Positions 8,020 through 16,831 of a stretch of DNA of 33,178 nucleotides are shown here, piece after piece. The notes below the pieces were generated by a model. That model saw only the letters and a program-made list of their open reading frames with translations, did not search any database and was not told the DNA's origin. The stretch covers positions 1 to 33,178 of the forward strand of contig NZ_JAGCFH010000085.1 of assembly GCF_017650195.1 (NCBI RefSeq), given 5' to 3'. Each line of letters opens with the position of its first letter. The stretch's first letter is position 1. Origin of the DNA: Ruminococcus sp. (GTDB lineage: Bacteria; Bacillota; Clostridia; Oscillospirales; Ruminococcaceae). The translations under genes and the position numbers were made by a program.

Positions 8020-8026
8020 GTATGAG

Positions 8027-9367
8027 CTATTTTGTAATGTTTTTCAGCCATTTATACTTCACGTAATGCTTATATACCGCAGGTATTTTCACGAACTCGT
8101 CGAGAGTGAGTATAAAAGCTACCGCAAGCACCGGCAGCTTCAGTACAAAAGCCGCTATCATACCGGCAGGTACTACAACGCACCAGAGCGTCACGATATC
8201 ACATATCATGCCGAACCTCGTGTCTCCGCCCGAGGGGAAAAGTCCGCCTATCACGGTGGAGTTCAGTGAGTTTCCGATGATATAATAGGCTGCCATAAGC
8301 ATCATGTATTTCAGGTAATAGTTCGCCTGTTCGCTCAGGTCTATTACGTGCAGTACAAGAGGAGTTACCGCGAGTATAACCAGTCCGGAGCCAAAACCTA
8401 TAACAAGGGACAGCCTGACGAACCTGCCTCCTGCCTTTTTAGCCTCCTCTATCTCGTTCCTTCCCAGCATACCGCCGAGTACTATGCCTACTCCCGTGGC
8501 TATGCCCCAGCAAAGACTTGCTATCATGCTCCTAACTATGCTCGCAATTGAGTTTGCGGCCGTAGCGTCCGAACCAAGATGTCCCATAATTACCGAATAC
8601 ATGGTAACTCCGCCGCCCCAGCCCAGCTGATTAAGCAGCAGGGGAAGAGTATATTTAATATAATCCTTATGGAGATCCTTATCCTTGGAATGGAGCATAA
8701 GTCCTATACGCAGAGGAATGCATTTTCCGATCCGTATAACCGCAAGAACGAACACACACTCGAAAGCTCTTGCGATAACTGTCGCAAGAGCGGCACCTGA
8801 TATCCCCATTTCCGGAAAGGGTCCGAGACCGAATATAAGACAGGCATTGAGCACGATATTGATAACCACAGCAAGGCTGCCTATAAGGGAGCTGAGCCCT
8901 GCAAGGTCACAGGTCTTCATAATGCCGAAATAAGACTGTGAAAAGCCGGCAAGTATGTAGGACAGAGCAACTGTCCGGAGGTATACTCCGCCAAGGTTTA
9001 TTAGCTCGGCATCTGAGGTAAATATCCGCATTATCTGCTCGGGTATCATTAAAGCCGCCAGCGTGAAAAAAGCTCCCACGAAAAGGGAATACCTCATATT
9101 CAGCGCAAGCACTGACTCTACTGTAGCCTTGTCCTTTTTTCCCCAGTACTGGGCAGCTATAACGCCGCAGCCCTGCACGAAAGCATAGATGAAGAGCCCG
9201 TACACAAAGGCTATCTGCCCAGCCAGCGAGGAAGCTGCCAGCGAATCCTTATTCATGAATCCTAGCATAAAAGCATCAGAAGCTGTTACCAGCGACGACA
9301 TGAAGTACTGGAAAGCTATGGGCGTGACAACTGTGAACAGTTTTTTGTATAATCCTTTATCCTTCAT
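8027..9367 (-). CDS. MATE family efflux transporter
   Basis: A 446-aa membrane protein with about twelve hydrophobic segments arranged as two six-helix lobes, the MATE multidrug/toxin antiporter architecture. Typical sequence marks are PIAFQYFMSSLVTASDAFMLG near the N-terminus, CGVIAAQYWGKKD after helix 2, and matching patterns in the second lobe (LPLLLNQLGWGGG). MATE proteins export organic cations or metabolites using sodium or proton gradients; the substrate here is unknown. I chose ATG 9367 because an AAAAGGAG ribosome binding site precedes it and the protein then begins MKDKGLYKKLF. The 29 extra codons upstream are not MATE-like. It lies 79 bases after the 153-aa membrane gene. Confidence 0.92.
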   Translation of the reverse strand: MKDKGLYKKLFTVVTPIAFQYFMSSLVTASDAFMLGFMNKDSLAASSLAGQIAFVYGLFIYAFVQGCGVIAAQYWGKKDKATVESVLALNMRYSLFVGAFFTLAALMIPEQIMRIFTSDAELINLGGVYLRTVALSYILAGFSQSYFGIMKTCDLAGLSSLIGSLAVVINIVLNACLIFGLGPFPEMGISGAALATVIARAFECVFVLAVIRIGKCIPLRIGLMLHSKDKDLHKDYIKYTLPLLLNQLGWGGGVTMYSVIMGHLGSDATAANSIASIVRSMIASLCWGIATGVGIVLGGMLGRNEIEEAKKAGGRFVRLSLVIGFGSGLVILAVTPLVLHVIDLSEQANYYLKYMMLMAAYYIIGNSLNSTVIGGLFPSGGDTRFGMICDIVTLWCVVVPAGMIAAFVLKLPVLAVAFILTLDEFVKIPAVYKHYVKYKWLKNITK

Positions 9368-9446
9368 ATATCTCCTTTTTATGAACAGGAAACGCCGCCC
9401 GACAGGACCGCGTCCCTCTGTCAGTGTACTTTTTACAATATACAGA

Positions 9447-9908
9447 TCACTCAAAGTCTGTCAGTACAACAATACCTAAGTATTTGTGAACCACACATTT
9501 ACTCTCGCTGATTTGAGAAGTAAATACAGTACTTTTTACCTTTGTACCATTGTCAAGATCGACAATATATCTGTAGGTCGAATAACCACCATTTCTGTTT
9601 ATTCTGCTTTGCTTTATTTCTTTTGAAATGTATCCATTGAAAACTTTTCCATGTTTCAAGACAACTTTTTTGAGCACTGCATATATTGCCCAATCTAAAA
9701 AGAATATTAAAATAGCTATGATACAAGGAACAAATATAATTGGTGCTGCATCACTTACCACTGATTTAAGAAGTGCCGTTGTAAGTGACTTCGTTTTAAT
9801 AATACACTTTATAAAATGACATATCCAGTATATTGTAAGTATTAGAATAATAGTATTTACCATTGATAGACTAGTATCATGTAATGTTTCATATCTTTTA
9901 TTATTCAT
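9447..9908 (-). CDS. Small membrane protein of unknown function
   Basis: A 153-aa protein with two strong hydrophobic helices (about residues 15-35 and 50-75) and a C-terminal beta-rich soluble domain (about 85-153) with a YRYIVDLDNGTKVKS block. The two-helix-plus-domain plan resembles DUF3592-like proteins, but I cannot assign a family. The start ATG 9908 has AGGAC ten bases upstream. Coding is AT-rich relative to the MATE and murA genes beside it, which suggests a separately acquired gene. It could be co-transcribed with the MATE gene, but no function is inferred. Confidence 0.75.
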   Translation of the reverse strand: MNNKRYETLHDTSLSMVNTIILILTIYWICHFIKCIIKTKSLTTALLKSVVSDAAPIIFVPCIIAILIFFLDWAIYAVLKKVVLKHGKVFNGYISKEIKQSRINRNGGYSTYRYIVDLDNGTKVKSTVFTSQISESKCVVHKYLGIVVLTDFE

Positions 9909-9982
9909 AATTAGTCCTCATATTCTTACGGGACACCGTCCTTTGGAGTCCAATTCATGTGCTATCCAATTGTTTCGCAGAC

Positions 9983-10012
9983 AAAAAAGCTGCCGCACCT
10001 CTGTGCAGCAGC
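9983..10012 (-). terminator. Terminator of murA
   Basis: A minus-strand 10-bp stem (10012-10003 with 9998-9989, one G-T pair), a four-base loop and six Ts (9988-9983), 12 bases after the murA stop. Confidence 0.9.
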
Positions 10013-10023
10013 AACATTACTTA

Positions 10024-11325
10024 TTAAACCGCAGCTTTTGTGCTGTCGGGCTTGTCCTCGGCCTTGTCGGGAACGCTTACCTTTTCAATATCGGCACCCA
10101 ATGCACGGAGCTTTCCCTCCATGCAGTCGTAGCCTCTTTCGATATGGTATATGTCCTCTATCTCAGTGACACCGCTTGCGGCAAGTCCTGCGATGATTAG
10201 AGCCGCTCCTGCTCTCAGGTCGCACGCCTTCACGGGAGCTCCCATGAGCTTGCCTGTGCCCTCAATAAGAGCTACCTTGCCGTTTACGGTAATATCCGCG
10301 CCCATTCTCCTGAGCTCGTCAACGTAGCGGAAGCGCTGCTCCCATATATTCTCGGTAATAATACTTGTACCCTCTGCAAGACAGAGAAGCGTAGCTATCT
10401 GTGACTGCATATCCGTAGGGAATCCAGGGTGAGGAGCGGTCTTTACATTGGTCTTTACAAGAGGACCGTCCACCCATACTCTTATGCTGTCATCGTACTG
10501 CTCTATACTAACGCCAATCTTTTCAAGCTTCTTTGTGATCGACTCAAGGTGCTTGGGTATTACGTTCTTGATAAGTACGTCGCCCTTTGTGGCCGCAACT
10601 GCCACCATAAAAGTGCCTGCCTCTATCTGATCAGGGATAACGGCGTAGTTCGTTCCATGGAGGTGCTCGACGCCTCTGATCTTGATAACGTCAGTACCTG
10701 CGCCCATAATATTTGCTCCCATAGAATTGAGGAAGTTCGCAAGGTCAACGATGTGAGGCTCCTTGGCAGCATTCTCTATAATAGTGAGACCCTCTGCCTT
10801 TACGGCTGCAAGCATGGCATTCATTGTAGCTCCGACAGTGACAACATCGAAAAATATCTGATTGCCCGAGAGCTTCTCAGCGTTAAGGTCTATCATGCCC
10901 TGACTGAGAGTATACTCAGCGCCGAGGGCTGTGAAAGCCTTCAGATGCTGGTCTATAGGACGGTCTCCGAGAGGACATCCGCCCGGCATGGATACTCTTG
11001 CCTTATTGAACTTGCCTAAAAGAGCTCCGAGGAAGTAGTAGGAAGCGCGCATTTTCCTTGCGTATTCATAAGGAACGCATATCTTGTTTATAGTCGTGGG
11101 ATTGATCCTGTAAGCGTCCTTGCCAACGCTCTCTACCTGAGCTCCCATTTCCTTAAGGATATGAAGACAAATCCTGACATCGCTGATGTAAGGTACATTT
11201 TCTACAACGCAGGGCTCGTCTGAAAGTATGACTGCGGGCAGTATCGCAACAGCTGCGTTCTTGGCTCCGCTTATGGTAACTTCACCTTCAAGGCGTCTTC
11301 CGCCTTTTACAACAAACTTATCCAA
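10024..11325 (-). CDS. murA: UDP-N-acetylglucosamine 1-carboxyvinyltransferase
   Basis: A 433-aa MurA that transfers enolpyruvate from PEP to UDP-GlcNAc, the first committed step of peptidoglycan synthesis in the cytosol. From TTG 11325 the protein reads LDKFVVKGGRRLEGEVTISG. K22 (GAKNAAV) and the loop Cys at about residue 117 (MPGGCPLGDRPIDQHL, the fosfomycin target) are both present, as is the FPTDMQSQ motif in the second half. I prefer the TTG start because AAGGAGAG lies just upstream and the 28 further codons do not resemble MurA. A C-terminal extension rich in Lys/Asp follows the core fold. It lies 114 bases downstream of the cyclophilin lipoprotein and may share its transcript. Firmicutes often carry two MurA paralogues; I cannot tell which one this is. 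Confidence 0.96.
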   Translation of the reverse strand: MDKFVVKGGRRLEGEVTISGAKNAAVAILPAVILSDEPCVVENVPYISDVRICLHILKEMGAQVESVGKDAYRINPTTINKICVPYEYARKMRASYYFLGALLGKFNKARVSMPGGCPLGDRPIDQHLKAFTALGAEYTLSQGMIDLNAEKLSGNQIFFDVVTVGATMNAMLAAVKAEGLTIIENAAKEPHIVDLANFLNSMGANIMGAGTDVIKIRGVEHLHGTNYAVIPDQIEAGTFMVAVAATKGDVLIKNVIPKHLESITKKLEKIGVSIEQYDDSIRVWVDGPLVKTNVKTAPHPGFPTDMQSQIATLLCLAEGTSIITENIWEQRFRYVDELRRMGADITVNGKVALIEGTGKLMGAPVKACDLRAGAALIIAGLAASGVTEIEDIYHIERGYDCMEGKLRALGADIEKVSVPDKAEDKPDSTKAAV

Positions 11326-11439
11326 ATTTTTTCTCTCCTTATTTTTCGGGCAATATGTATTTTTTCCCGAATTTCTTTCTTTTGTTCCCCGGCATATATC
11401 GCCGAACACACATATTTCCGGATCTTCCGCCCGGTATTA

Positions 11440-12933
11440 TCATTTATAATCATTGATGCTCCAACGAACATCTCCGCCATCGTAGTCCGTTACTGTTATT
11501 TTCTCTATAATAACGTCCTCTGCCGGCTTATTATTGCTTGCTGTTTCTGTTTCCTGTATCTTGAATACCACATCGAGTCCGTCAAACACCTGACCGAACA
11601 CGGTATAGCCTCCGTCGAGCCACGGCGTACCGCCGTAGGTGGAATATATCTCAGTTTCATTGTCTGTGAAGTCATAGCCTTTTGACTTGTAATCATTCAG
11701 CTCATCGTCACTGAGGACCGTACCCGTTACGATGTAGAACTGACTGCCATTGCTAGCGGTAGTGCCGCTGTTAGCGTAGGCGACAGCTCCTGCAGCGTGG
11801 ATAAGATGAGGATCAGTGCCGCCGTCGAAGCCCTTTTCATATATGGACTCTCCGCCTGTTCCGTCGCCGTTGGGATCTCCTCCCTGTATCATAAAGTCCT
11901 TTATGACTCTGTGGAATGTAAGTCCGTCATAATAACCACGCTCCGCAAGGGTAACGAAGTTCTCAACGCCCTGTTCCGCATATTCTGGGAAGAGCTTAAT
12001 CTTTATCTCATTATCGTAGCCCTTTATCTTCATGCTTACGATCTTTTCACCCTCCTTGGGAGAGGTGAAGTTGGCTACAGTAAGATTTTCCCTGCCAGTG
12101 GAGTTCTTAATCTCCTCAGGGTCAAAATCATCATAATCCTCTATATACCAGCGGATATCGCTGCCATCGTACTCGCCGACGGTAACGGATTCCATGATAA
12201 CATCCTTGTATGGCATAGCGCTCTGTGCATCCACAGAAACGTTCTGCACCTTGAATATAACATCAAGTCCGTCAATAACCTGTCCAAAGACCGTATAGCT
12301 TCCGTCGAGCCACGGAGCTCCTCCGACTTCCTTGTATATCTTCTTTGCATTGTCAGAGAAGGTATAATTTTTCTGAGCCAGCGATTCAAAGTCCTCATCG
12401 GTATATTTCGTACCGGTGACCACATAGAACTGACTTCCGTTAGTGGCGGTGCTGCCGCTGTTCGCATATGCGAGAGCACCCGCAACATGAATAAGGTGCG
12501 GATCAGTACCACCATCAAACTTTCCGCCCCAGATACTTTCACCGCCTGTGCCGATGCCGTTGGGGTCGCCGCCTTGTATCATAAAATCGTTTATTACTCT
12601 GTGGAACTTCAGACCGTTGTAGTAGCCGCTTTTAGCCAGCTCCACGAAGTTCTCCACGCCCTTATCCGCATACTCCGGGAAGAGCCTGAATTTTACGGTG
12701 CCGTAGTCCTTTATTTTCATTTCAACTATGGTATCGCCCTTCTGCGGTGCTGTAAAGTTTGCGATATCAACATTTTCCGCAGTAGCCGGCTGTGTAGTCG
12801 GAGCTGTAGTAGCGGCAGTTGTACTGCTGCCGGTATTATCCGTATAAGTTCCGCTCGCGTCCTTTCCGCATGAAGCAAGTGCCGAAGCAACTGCTGCAAG
12901 ACAGACAAGACCTGAGATGATTTTTCTGAACAT
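11440..12933 (-). CDS. Lipoprotein with two tandem cyclophilin-type peptidyl-prolyl isomerase domains
   Basis: A 497-aa exported lipoprotein. Residues 1-22 form a lipoprotein signal with lipobox L19-A20-S21-C22, then a Thr/Ala-rich linker to about 55. Two cyclophilin domains follow (about 56-257 and 287-495). Each retains the catalytic FHRVI-x-DFMIQGGDPNG block (Arg112 and Arg342) and the NGSQFY strand, so both are probably active prolyl isomerases on the outer face of the membrane. The two domains are very similar, which suggests an internal duplication. Each has an insertion of about 30 residues before the FGQV segment. The gene follows another cyclophilin gene on the same strand but has its own promoter at 13026-13054. 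Confidence 0.92.
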   Translation of the reverse strand: MFRKIISGLVCLAAVASALASCGKDASGTYTDNTGSSTTAATTAPTTQPATAENVDIANFTAPQKGDTIVEMKIKDYGTVKFRLFPEYADKGVENFVELAKSGYYNGLKFHRVINDFMIQGGDPNGIGTGGESIWGGKFDGGTDPHLIHVAGALAYANSGSTATNGSQFYVVTGTKYTDEDFESLAQKNYTFSDNAKKIYKEVGGAPWLDGSYTVFGQVIDGLDVIFKVQNVSVDAQSAMPYKDVIMESVTVGEYDGSDIRWYIEDYDDFDPEEIKNSTGRENLTVANFTSPKEGEKIVSMKIKGYDNEIKIKLFPEYAEQGVENFVTLAERGYYDGLTFHRVIKDFMIQGGDPNGDGTGGESIYEKGFDGGTDPHLIHAAGAVAYANSGTTASNGSQFYIVTGTVLSDDELNDYKSKGYDFTDNETEIYSTYGGTPWLDGGYTVFGQVFDGLDVVFKIQETETASNNKPAEDVIIEKITVTDYDGGDVRWSINDYK

Positions 12934-13025
12934 CTGTTTTCTCCTTGGAAATATAGTGTCTGAATATCTTTGATTTAGTGAAGCATGTCCGAGGACAGGT
13001 TCAAAATATTATACTTCAACTATAT

Positions 13026-13054
13026 ATTATACATCAAAAAACCTGATTTGTAAA
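13026..13054 (-). promoter_or_regulatory. Promoter of the two-domain cyclophilin lipoprotein
   Basis: Minus-strand -35 TTTACA (13049-13054), 17-base spacer, -10 TATAAT (13026-13031), 92 bases before the start codon. Confidence 0.75.
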
Positions 13055-13075
13055 GAGTTTAAGCACATTTTTATG

Positions 13076-13888
13076 TCATTCCGTCCGTTTTCCGCTGTCT
13101 GAAGGCTTTTCCACGTCAGAATATACACCGAGCTTTACCGACTTTATCATTACGTCCTCAACAGGTGACTTGTAACCGTCCTTTTCAACTGTCTCAAGCG
13201 AAGCAAGCTTTTCGATGACCTCCATGCCGCTGTAGGTCTGACCGATGACTGTCATCTGCTGTGAAAAATTTGGAACTCCGCCCTTTTCTATGAAGGCGTC
13301 AGCCAGTCTCTGATCCTGTGATATATCCTTGATCTCCTGTTTCAGCTCGTCGGTGAAATCGATAGTATTCACGAGGAAAAAGCGGCTGCCGTTGAGATAT
13401 GTGCCTCCGCCAAATATCTTATCCTTCAGATTCTGGTCTATATCCGTATTCATGGCCATAACGGCGCCCTTGAATGGCCAGAGGTCCTGGCTGAGCTCCC
13501 TTACCACGTGCTCGTGGAAGCTGTCTTTGGCAGAGCCGTCCTTATTCGCAGCACCTGCTGCCGAGAATACGCCGCTGTCAGAGTGGAACACATAAGTATT
13601 GTCATAGCCGCCGTTTTTTGCATGATCCATGAAATTCTCCACTGCCTTCGGAGAATATTCCGGGTAGAGAACAAATCTGAACTCTCCCAGCGTTGTGTCC
13701 ACAATGGCTATGGGATCGCCGTATTTCGGTCCTTCCAGCTGTACAAGATTCATTGTTTCGGGATCTATTGAGATATAGCTGCTGTTACGCTCCTTCATAA
13801 CTCCGGTAAACGTGACAAAAAGAGTGGCAACGCCCATTACGAGCGTAAAAATAAGCACCGCTCTCACTACTTTATTTTTTTGTACCAT
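13076..13888 (-). CDS. Membrane-anchored cyclophilin-like protein with degenerate active site
   Basis: A 270-aa protein with an N-terminal membrane anchor (about residues 9-30) and an extracellular cyclophilin-type domain (about 57-255). The fold markers are present (LGEFRFVLYPEYSPKAVENF, YLNGSRFFLV, MTVIGQTYSGMEVIEKL). The catalytic FHRV-x-x-x-FMIQGGD block is replaced by FHSDSGVFSAAGAAN, so the essential arginine is Ser103 and the glycine-rich turn is lost. It is therefore probably not a prolyl isomerase and may be a binding or chaperone-like relative of the neighbouring lipoprotein. Start ATG 13888 has an AAAGGA ribosome binding site and a consensus promoter upstream. Confidence 0.85.
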   Translation of the reverse strand: MVQKNKVVRAVLIFTLVMGVATLFVTFTGVMKERNSSYISIDPETMNLVQLEGPKYGDPIAIVDTTLGEFRFVLYPEYSPKAVENFMDHAKNGGYDNTYVFHSDSGVFSAAGAANKDGSAKDSFHEHVVRELSQDLWPFKGAVMAMNTDIDQNLKDKIFGGGTYLNGSRFFLVNTIDFTDELKQEIKDISQDQRLADAFIEKGGVPNFSQQMTVIGQTYSGMEVIEKLASLETVEKDGYKSPVEDVMIKSVKLGVYSDVEKPSDSGKRTE

Positions 13889-13919
13889 AAAAATATCCTT
13901 TCGATAGCATACTTTCTAT

Positions 13920-13948
13920 ATTATACATAATGTATCCAGGTTTGTCAA
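13920..13948 (-). promoter_or_regulatory. Consensus promoter of the membrane cyclophilin gene
   Basis: Minus-strand -35 TTGACA (13943-13948), 17-base spacer, -10 TATAAT (13920-13925), 31 bases before ATG 13888. It is divergent from the SRP RNA promoter 50 bases away. Confidence 0.85.
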
Positions 13949-13996
13949 CATTTATCCCTCAGCCCTCAGCAGAGCCGCTTATAATGAAATTTTTTC

Positions 13997-14025
13997 TTGA
14001 CAAAGCTCCTCATATGTGGTATCAT
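13997..14025 (+). promoter_or_regulatory. Promoter of the SRP RNA
   Basis: -35 TTGACA (13997-14002), 17-base spacer, -10 TATCAT (14020-14025). It predicts transcription starting near 14031, just before the SRP RNA stem. Confidence 0.8.
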
Positions 14026-14030
14026 ATTAA

Positions 14031-14200
14031 AAGAGCATCGTCTGCTCGTATAAACGGGTGAGAAATTCCGAAATATAGATGTGTGGGCCCTGTGCAACAA
14101 GACCCCGTGAACCATGTCAGGCGGGAGACCGAGCAGCATTAAACGGTGCGTGTTGTGTGCCGCAGCAAGCCTGCACATCTATGTTCCGGAATTTTTCTTT
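14031..14200 (+). ncRNA. ffs: Signal recognition particle RNA
   Basis: The universally conserved domain IV is clear at 14116-14137: GTCAGG, stem CGG, tetraloop GAGA, stem CCG, AGCAGC. This is where Ffh binds. The preceding GTGAACCAT is also typical of Firmicute SRP RNAs. The long helix 5 closes between AAATTCCG (14063-14070) and CGGAATTT (14187-14194), with further pairing of ATAGATGTG with CACATCTAT. The sequence before the helix (about 14033-14060) can form a small hairpin and may be a reduced Alu-type domain. Ends are approximate: the 5' end is from the promoter, the 3' end from the T-rich stretch after the helix. The RNA targets ribosomes making membrane proteins to FtsY. It precedes dnaX-ybaB-recR as in other Firmicutes. 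Confidence 0.93.
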
Positions 14201-14219
14201 AGACACGGAGGTGCATTAA

Positions 14220-15110
14220 ATGTTCCGTTCTGTTCTTGCAATGCGCACAAAGCGCGTGCTGCTTTGCATAAAACGGTCGGTTATAAAGGCTGCCGCCTTT
14301 GTTCCGATCGCAATGACAGGCATAATGATATACGAAGCAATAAAACACAAGGGCGGAAGCGTCAGCAGGGTCAGCATCATAGAAATGACCGTATTCTGCT
14401 TTTTCTTCGCTTTAGTCGCTTTTTCTGCTGATATGATCGGAAAGTACAAGGGAAAACTCTATCACCTCTACGACGAGGAGCTCATAGGCAGCTCCTTCAC
14501 CGGTCTGAATCGCAGCTCTGTGATCTTTGAACAGGCGCTGGATCTGTTCCACAAGAACGATTTCCGCATGGCTCTCGAAATGTTCACAGACCTTGAAAAC
14601 AGCGGTGAAAAGCTGTCTCAACAGGAAACGGCCATCCTTGAATTCTACCGCGGACGTTGCTATCATATACTTGATACCTATCCAAATGCCATACTCTGCT
14701 ACTGGAAGGCGAGAGAAAACGGCTTCTATATACCGGAAATGTCCATATTCGAGGCACGCTGCCACGTTGGGAGCGGAAACTACGAAAAGGCTGAGGCTCT
14801 TTACAAGGAGCTCATGACCAAGGACTACAAGTACCGAGACAGAATACGCTGCGAACTTGGAAATATGTACCTTAAAATGGATGATGGTCTCACTGCTCTC
14901 AAATGGTTCGGCGAATCCATAGAAAAGCACGAAAACTACGCAAGTGCCGTGGGTGGAGCTGCCATAGCTCAGGCTATGCTAGGAAATACCGAGAAAAGTG
15001 CGGAGCTCTACCGACTTGCAATACTCAACAATATCGATAATGCTGACGACTTCAAGCACTATTACCGCGGAATAATCGCACTTAAGAAAAACGACAAAAA
15101 AGAAGAATAG
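14220..15110 (+). CDS. Membrane-anchored TPR-repeat protein
   Basis: A 296-aa protein with two N-terminal hydrophobic helices (about residues 20-38 and 53-70) and a soluble C-terminal region (about 100-290) of helical repeat pairs with the TPR pattern: ALDLFHKNDFRMALEMF, AEALYKELMTKDYKYRDRI, ALKWFGESIEKHENYASAV and AAIAQAMLGNTEKSAELYRLA. TPR domains bind other proteins, and no partner is evident. The start ATG 14220 is preceded by GGAGGTG. It lies between the SRP RNA and dnaX and ends 17 bases before the dnaX start, so it is probably co-transcribed with dnaX-ybaB-recR. I do not recognise a named family. Confidence 0.85.
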   Translation: MFRSVLAMRTKRVLLCIKRSVIKAAAFVPIAMTGIMIYEAIKHKGGSVSRVSIIEMTVFCFFFALVAFSADMIGKYKGKLYHLYDEELIGSSFTGLNRSSVIFEQALDLFHKNDFRMALEMFTDLENSGEKLSQQETAILEFYRGRCYHILDTYPNAILCYWKARENGFYIPEMSIFEARCHVGSGNYEKAEALYKELMTKDYKYRDRIRCELGNMYLKMDDGLTALKWFGESIEKHENYASAVGGAAIAQAMLGNTEKSAELYRLAILNNIDNADDFKHYYRGIIALKKNDKKEE

Positions 15111-15127
15111 CGAAAGGAGAAAAGGCT

Positions 15128-16735
15128 GTGTACAAGGCTCTATACCGCAAATGGCGTCCAATGACCTTCGACGACGTAATATCTCAGGAATACACCACTG
15201 AAGCTCTTAAAAATCAGATAATAAGCGGCAAAACCGCCCATGCATACCTTTTCACAGGCTCACGCGGAACAGGTAAGACTACTTGTGCCCGTATCCTTGC
15301 AAAAGCTGTGAACTGCCGCAATATGAAGGACGGTAATCCATGCCTTGAATGTGATATCTGCCGCGATGCCGATAATGACTCACTCACTGATATCGTCGAG
15401 ATAGACGCAGCCTCCAACAACGGCGTGGACAATATCCGCGATCTCCGCGACGCTGCGGTGTATACTCCCGAAAGAGGAGCATATAAGATATACATCATTG
15501 ACGAGGTACATATGCTCTCACAGGGAGCCTTCAACGCTCTCCTGAAAATAATGGAAGAACCGCCTCCTTACATCAAATTCATACTCGCCACCACCGAGAT
15601 ACAAAAGGTGCCGGCTACCATAGTATCACGCTGTCAGCGCTACGACTTCCGCAGGATAAAGCCTGAGGATATCGCAAAGCGCATAAGCTATATTGCTCAG
15701 CAGGAGGATATCAGCCTCACTGAGGACGGCGCCGCCATGATCGCAAGACTTGCTGACGGAGGTATGCGTGACGCGGTATCGCTACTCGACCAGTGCTCGG
15801 TATGTGCCGAAACTATAGACGCTGAGGCTGTCTCAAATGCCGCAGGCATAGCCGGAAGGGACTACCTCTACGATATGCTCGAAGCGGTATCCGATTCGGA
15901 TACGGCAAAGGCTCTTTCCATAACAGCCTCCCTCTACGATATGTCCAAGGATCTTTCAAGGCTCTGCGAGGAGCTTATCATGCAGCTCCGCAATATCATG
16001 CTGATAAAGGCTTCTCCCGAGACAGCGGACAAGCTGATAATATGTATGCCCGACGAGCTGGAACGCCTGAAAGCTTTAGCGGACAAATGCGATCTCCCCA
16101 CAGTTATGGACAGGCTCTCAGCCCTGCAGGAGTGCAGGGAGCGCATGCAGAGAGCTATGAACAAGCGCGTGGAATTCGAGATGTCCCTCATAAAATTATG
16201 CGGAAATGTTAAGAATGCTCCTGAAAGTATTGACAATTCCGAAATATATGATAAAATAAAACAGTTGGAGAATAAGATAAATTCCGCTCCGAGAGCTGTG
16301 CAGAATGCCTCTGCGGAACCGGAACATCCCGAAATACTGGAAGCCAGCGCGGCTCCTGCGGACGAAAAGATAATTCCAACTGTAGACCTTAAGAAGCTGA
16401 AGCCTGATGATATCAAGCCTTGCGACCGCTGGGGAGAGGTCCTTGATGAGTTCAGGAATATAAACCCTGCCGTTGCCGGAAGCCTTGATGGCTCCTTTGC
16501 AGGCACAGCAGGAAACTATATCTTCATTACCGCTCAGAATCGCTTCTTCATGGAGCTCTTCAAGGTAAAGGAGAATGCAGCTTCACTGGGAATGGCTATA
16601 ACCAAGGTGCTCGGACAGCGTTTCATAATAAAGGCAAAATGCGCAACTACTGTCACAGAGCAGAGGAACCTTGCAGAGGACCTTATTAAAAAAGCTCAGG
16701 AGAGCAAAATAGAAACAGCGGTGGAAAGCCAGTGA
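15128..16735 (+). CDS. dnaX: DNA polymerase III subunit gamma/tau
   Basis: A 535-aa clamp-loader ATPase of the replisome. From GTG 15128 (ribosome binding site AAAGGAG) it starts YKALYRKWRPMTFDDV, the standard DnaX N-terminus. Walker A is GSRGTGKTT (residues 44-52), the zinc-binding cysteines are C63, C72, C75 and C78, Walker B is IIDEVHML (about 123-130), and the SRC motif follows at about 165. Residues about 170-365 form the lid and collar domains. The tail (about 375-535) is variable and includes a KPCDRWGEVLDEF block typical of tau-like C-termini. It is followed by ybaB and recR, the conserved order. Confidence 0.97.
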   Translation: MYKALYRKWRPMTFDDVISQEYTTEALKNQIISGKTAHAYLFTGSRGTGKTTCARILAKAVNCRNMKDGNPCLECDICRDADNDSLTDIVEIDAASNNGVDNIRDLRDAAVYTPERGAYKIYIIDEVHMLSQGAFNALLKIMEEPPPYIKFILATTEIQKVPATIVSRCQRYDFRRIKPEDIAKRISYIAQQEDISLTEDGAAMIARLADGGMRDAVSLLDQCSVCAETIDAEAVSNAAGIAGRDYLYDMLEAVSDSDTAKALSITASLYDMSKDLSRLCEELIMQLRNIMLIKASPETADKLIICMPDELERLKALADKCDLPTVMDRLSALQECRERMQRAMNKRVEFEMSLIKLCGNVKNAPESIDNSEIYDKIKQLENKINSAPRAVQNASAEPEHPEILEASAAPADEKIIPTVDLKKLKPDDIKPCDRWGEVLDEFRNINPAVAGSLDGSFAGTAGNYIFITAQNRFFMELFKVKENAASLGMAITKVLGQRFIIKAKCATTVTEQRNLAEDLIKKAQESKIETAVESQ

Positions 16736-16772
16736 CGCCTTAATGGCGTTCCGCATAAACAAACAAGTTCAT

Positions 16773-16791
16773 AAGCAAATCCTATTTGCTT
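16773..16791. promoter_or_regulatory. Perfect 8-bp inverted repeat between dnaX and ybaB
   Basis: AAGCAAAT and ATTTGCTT are separated by three bases and followed by GATATAATAAG. It is too AT-rich and lacks a T run, so it may be an mRNA processing or stability hairpin. A TATAAT at 16794-16799 has no matching -35 box. Confidence 0.35.
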
Positions 16792-16831
16792 GATATAATA
16801 AGAAACCATATTTTCAAAGGAGAATTTTAAA

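Noticed and set aside
9368..9446. A GC-rich hairpin before the MATE gene considered as a guanidine or other riboswitch
   Set aside because: A GGAC/GTCC hairpin is visible, but none of the conserved riboswitch core motifs I know can be found.
11797..12873. A 358-codon plus-strand frame across the two-domain cyclophilin
   Set aside because: Antisense to a gene with clear duplicated domains, lipobox and promoter; the translation resembles no protein.
16688..16694. A AAAAAAG run in dnaX as a programmed frameshift site like that of E. coli
   Set aside because: The reading frame is AAA AAA G, not A AAA AAG, and the site is 15 codons from the natural stop, so a gamma form would hardly differ.
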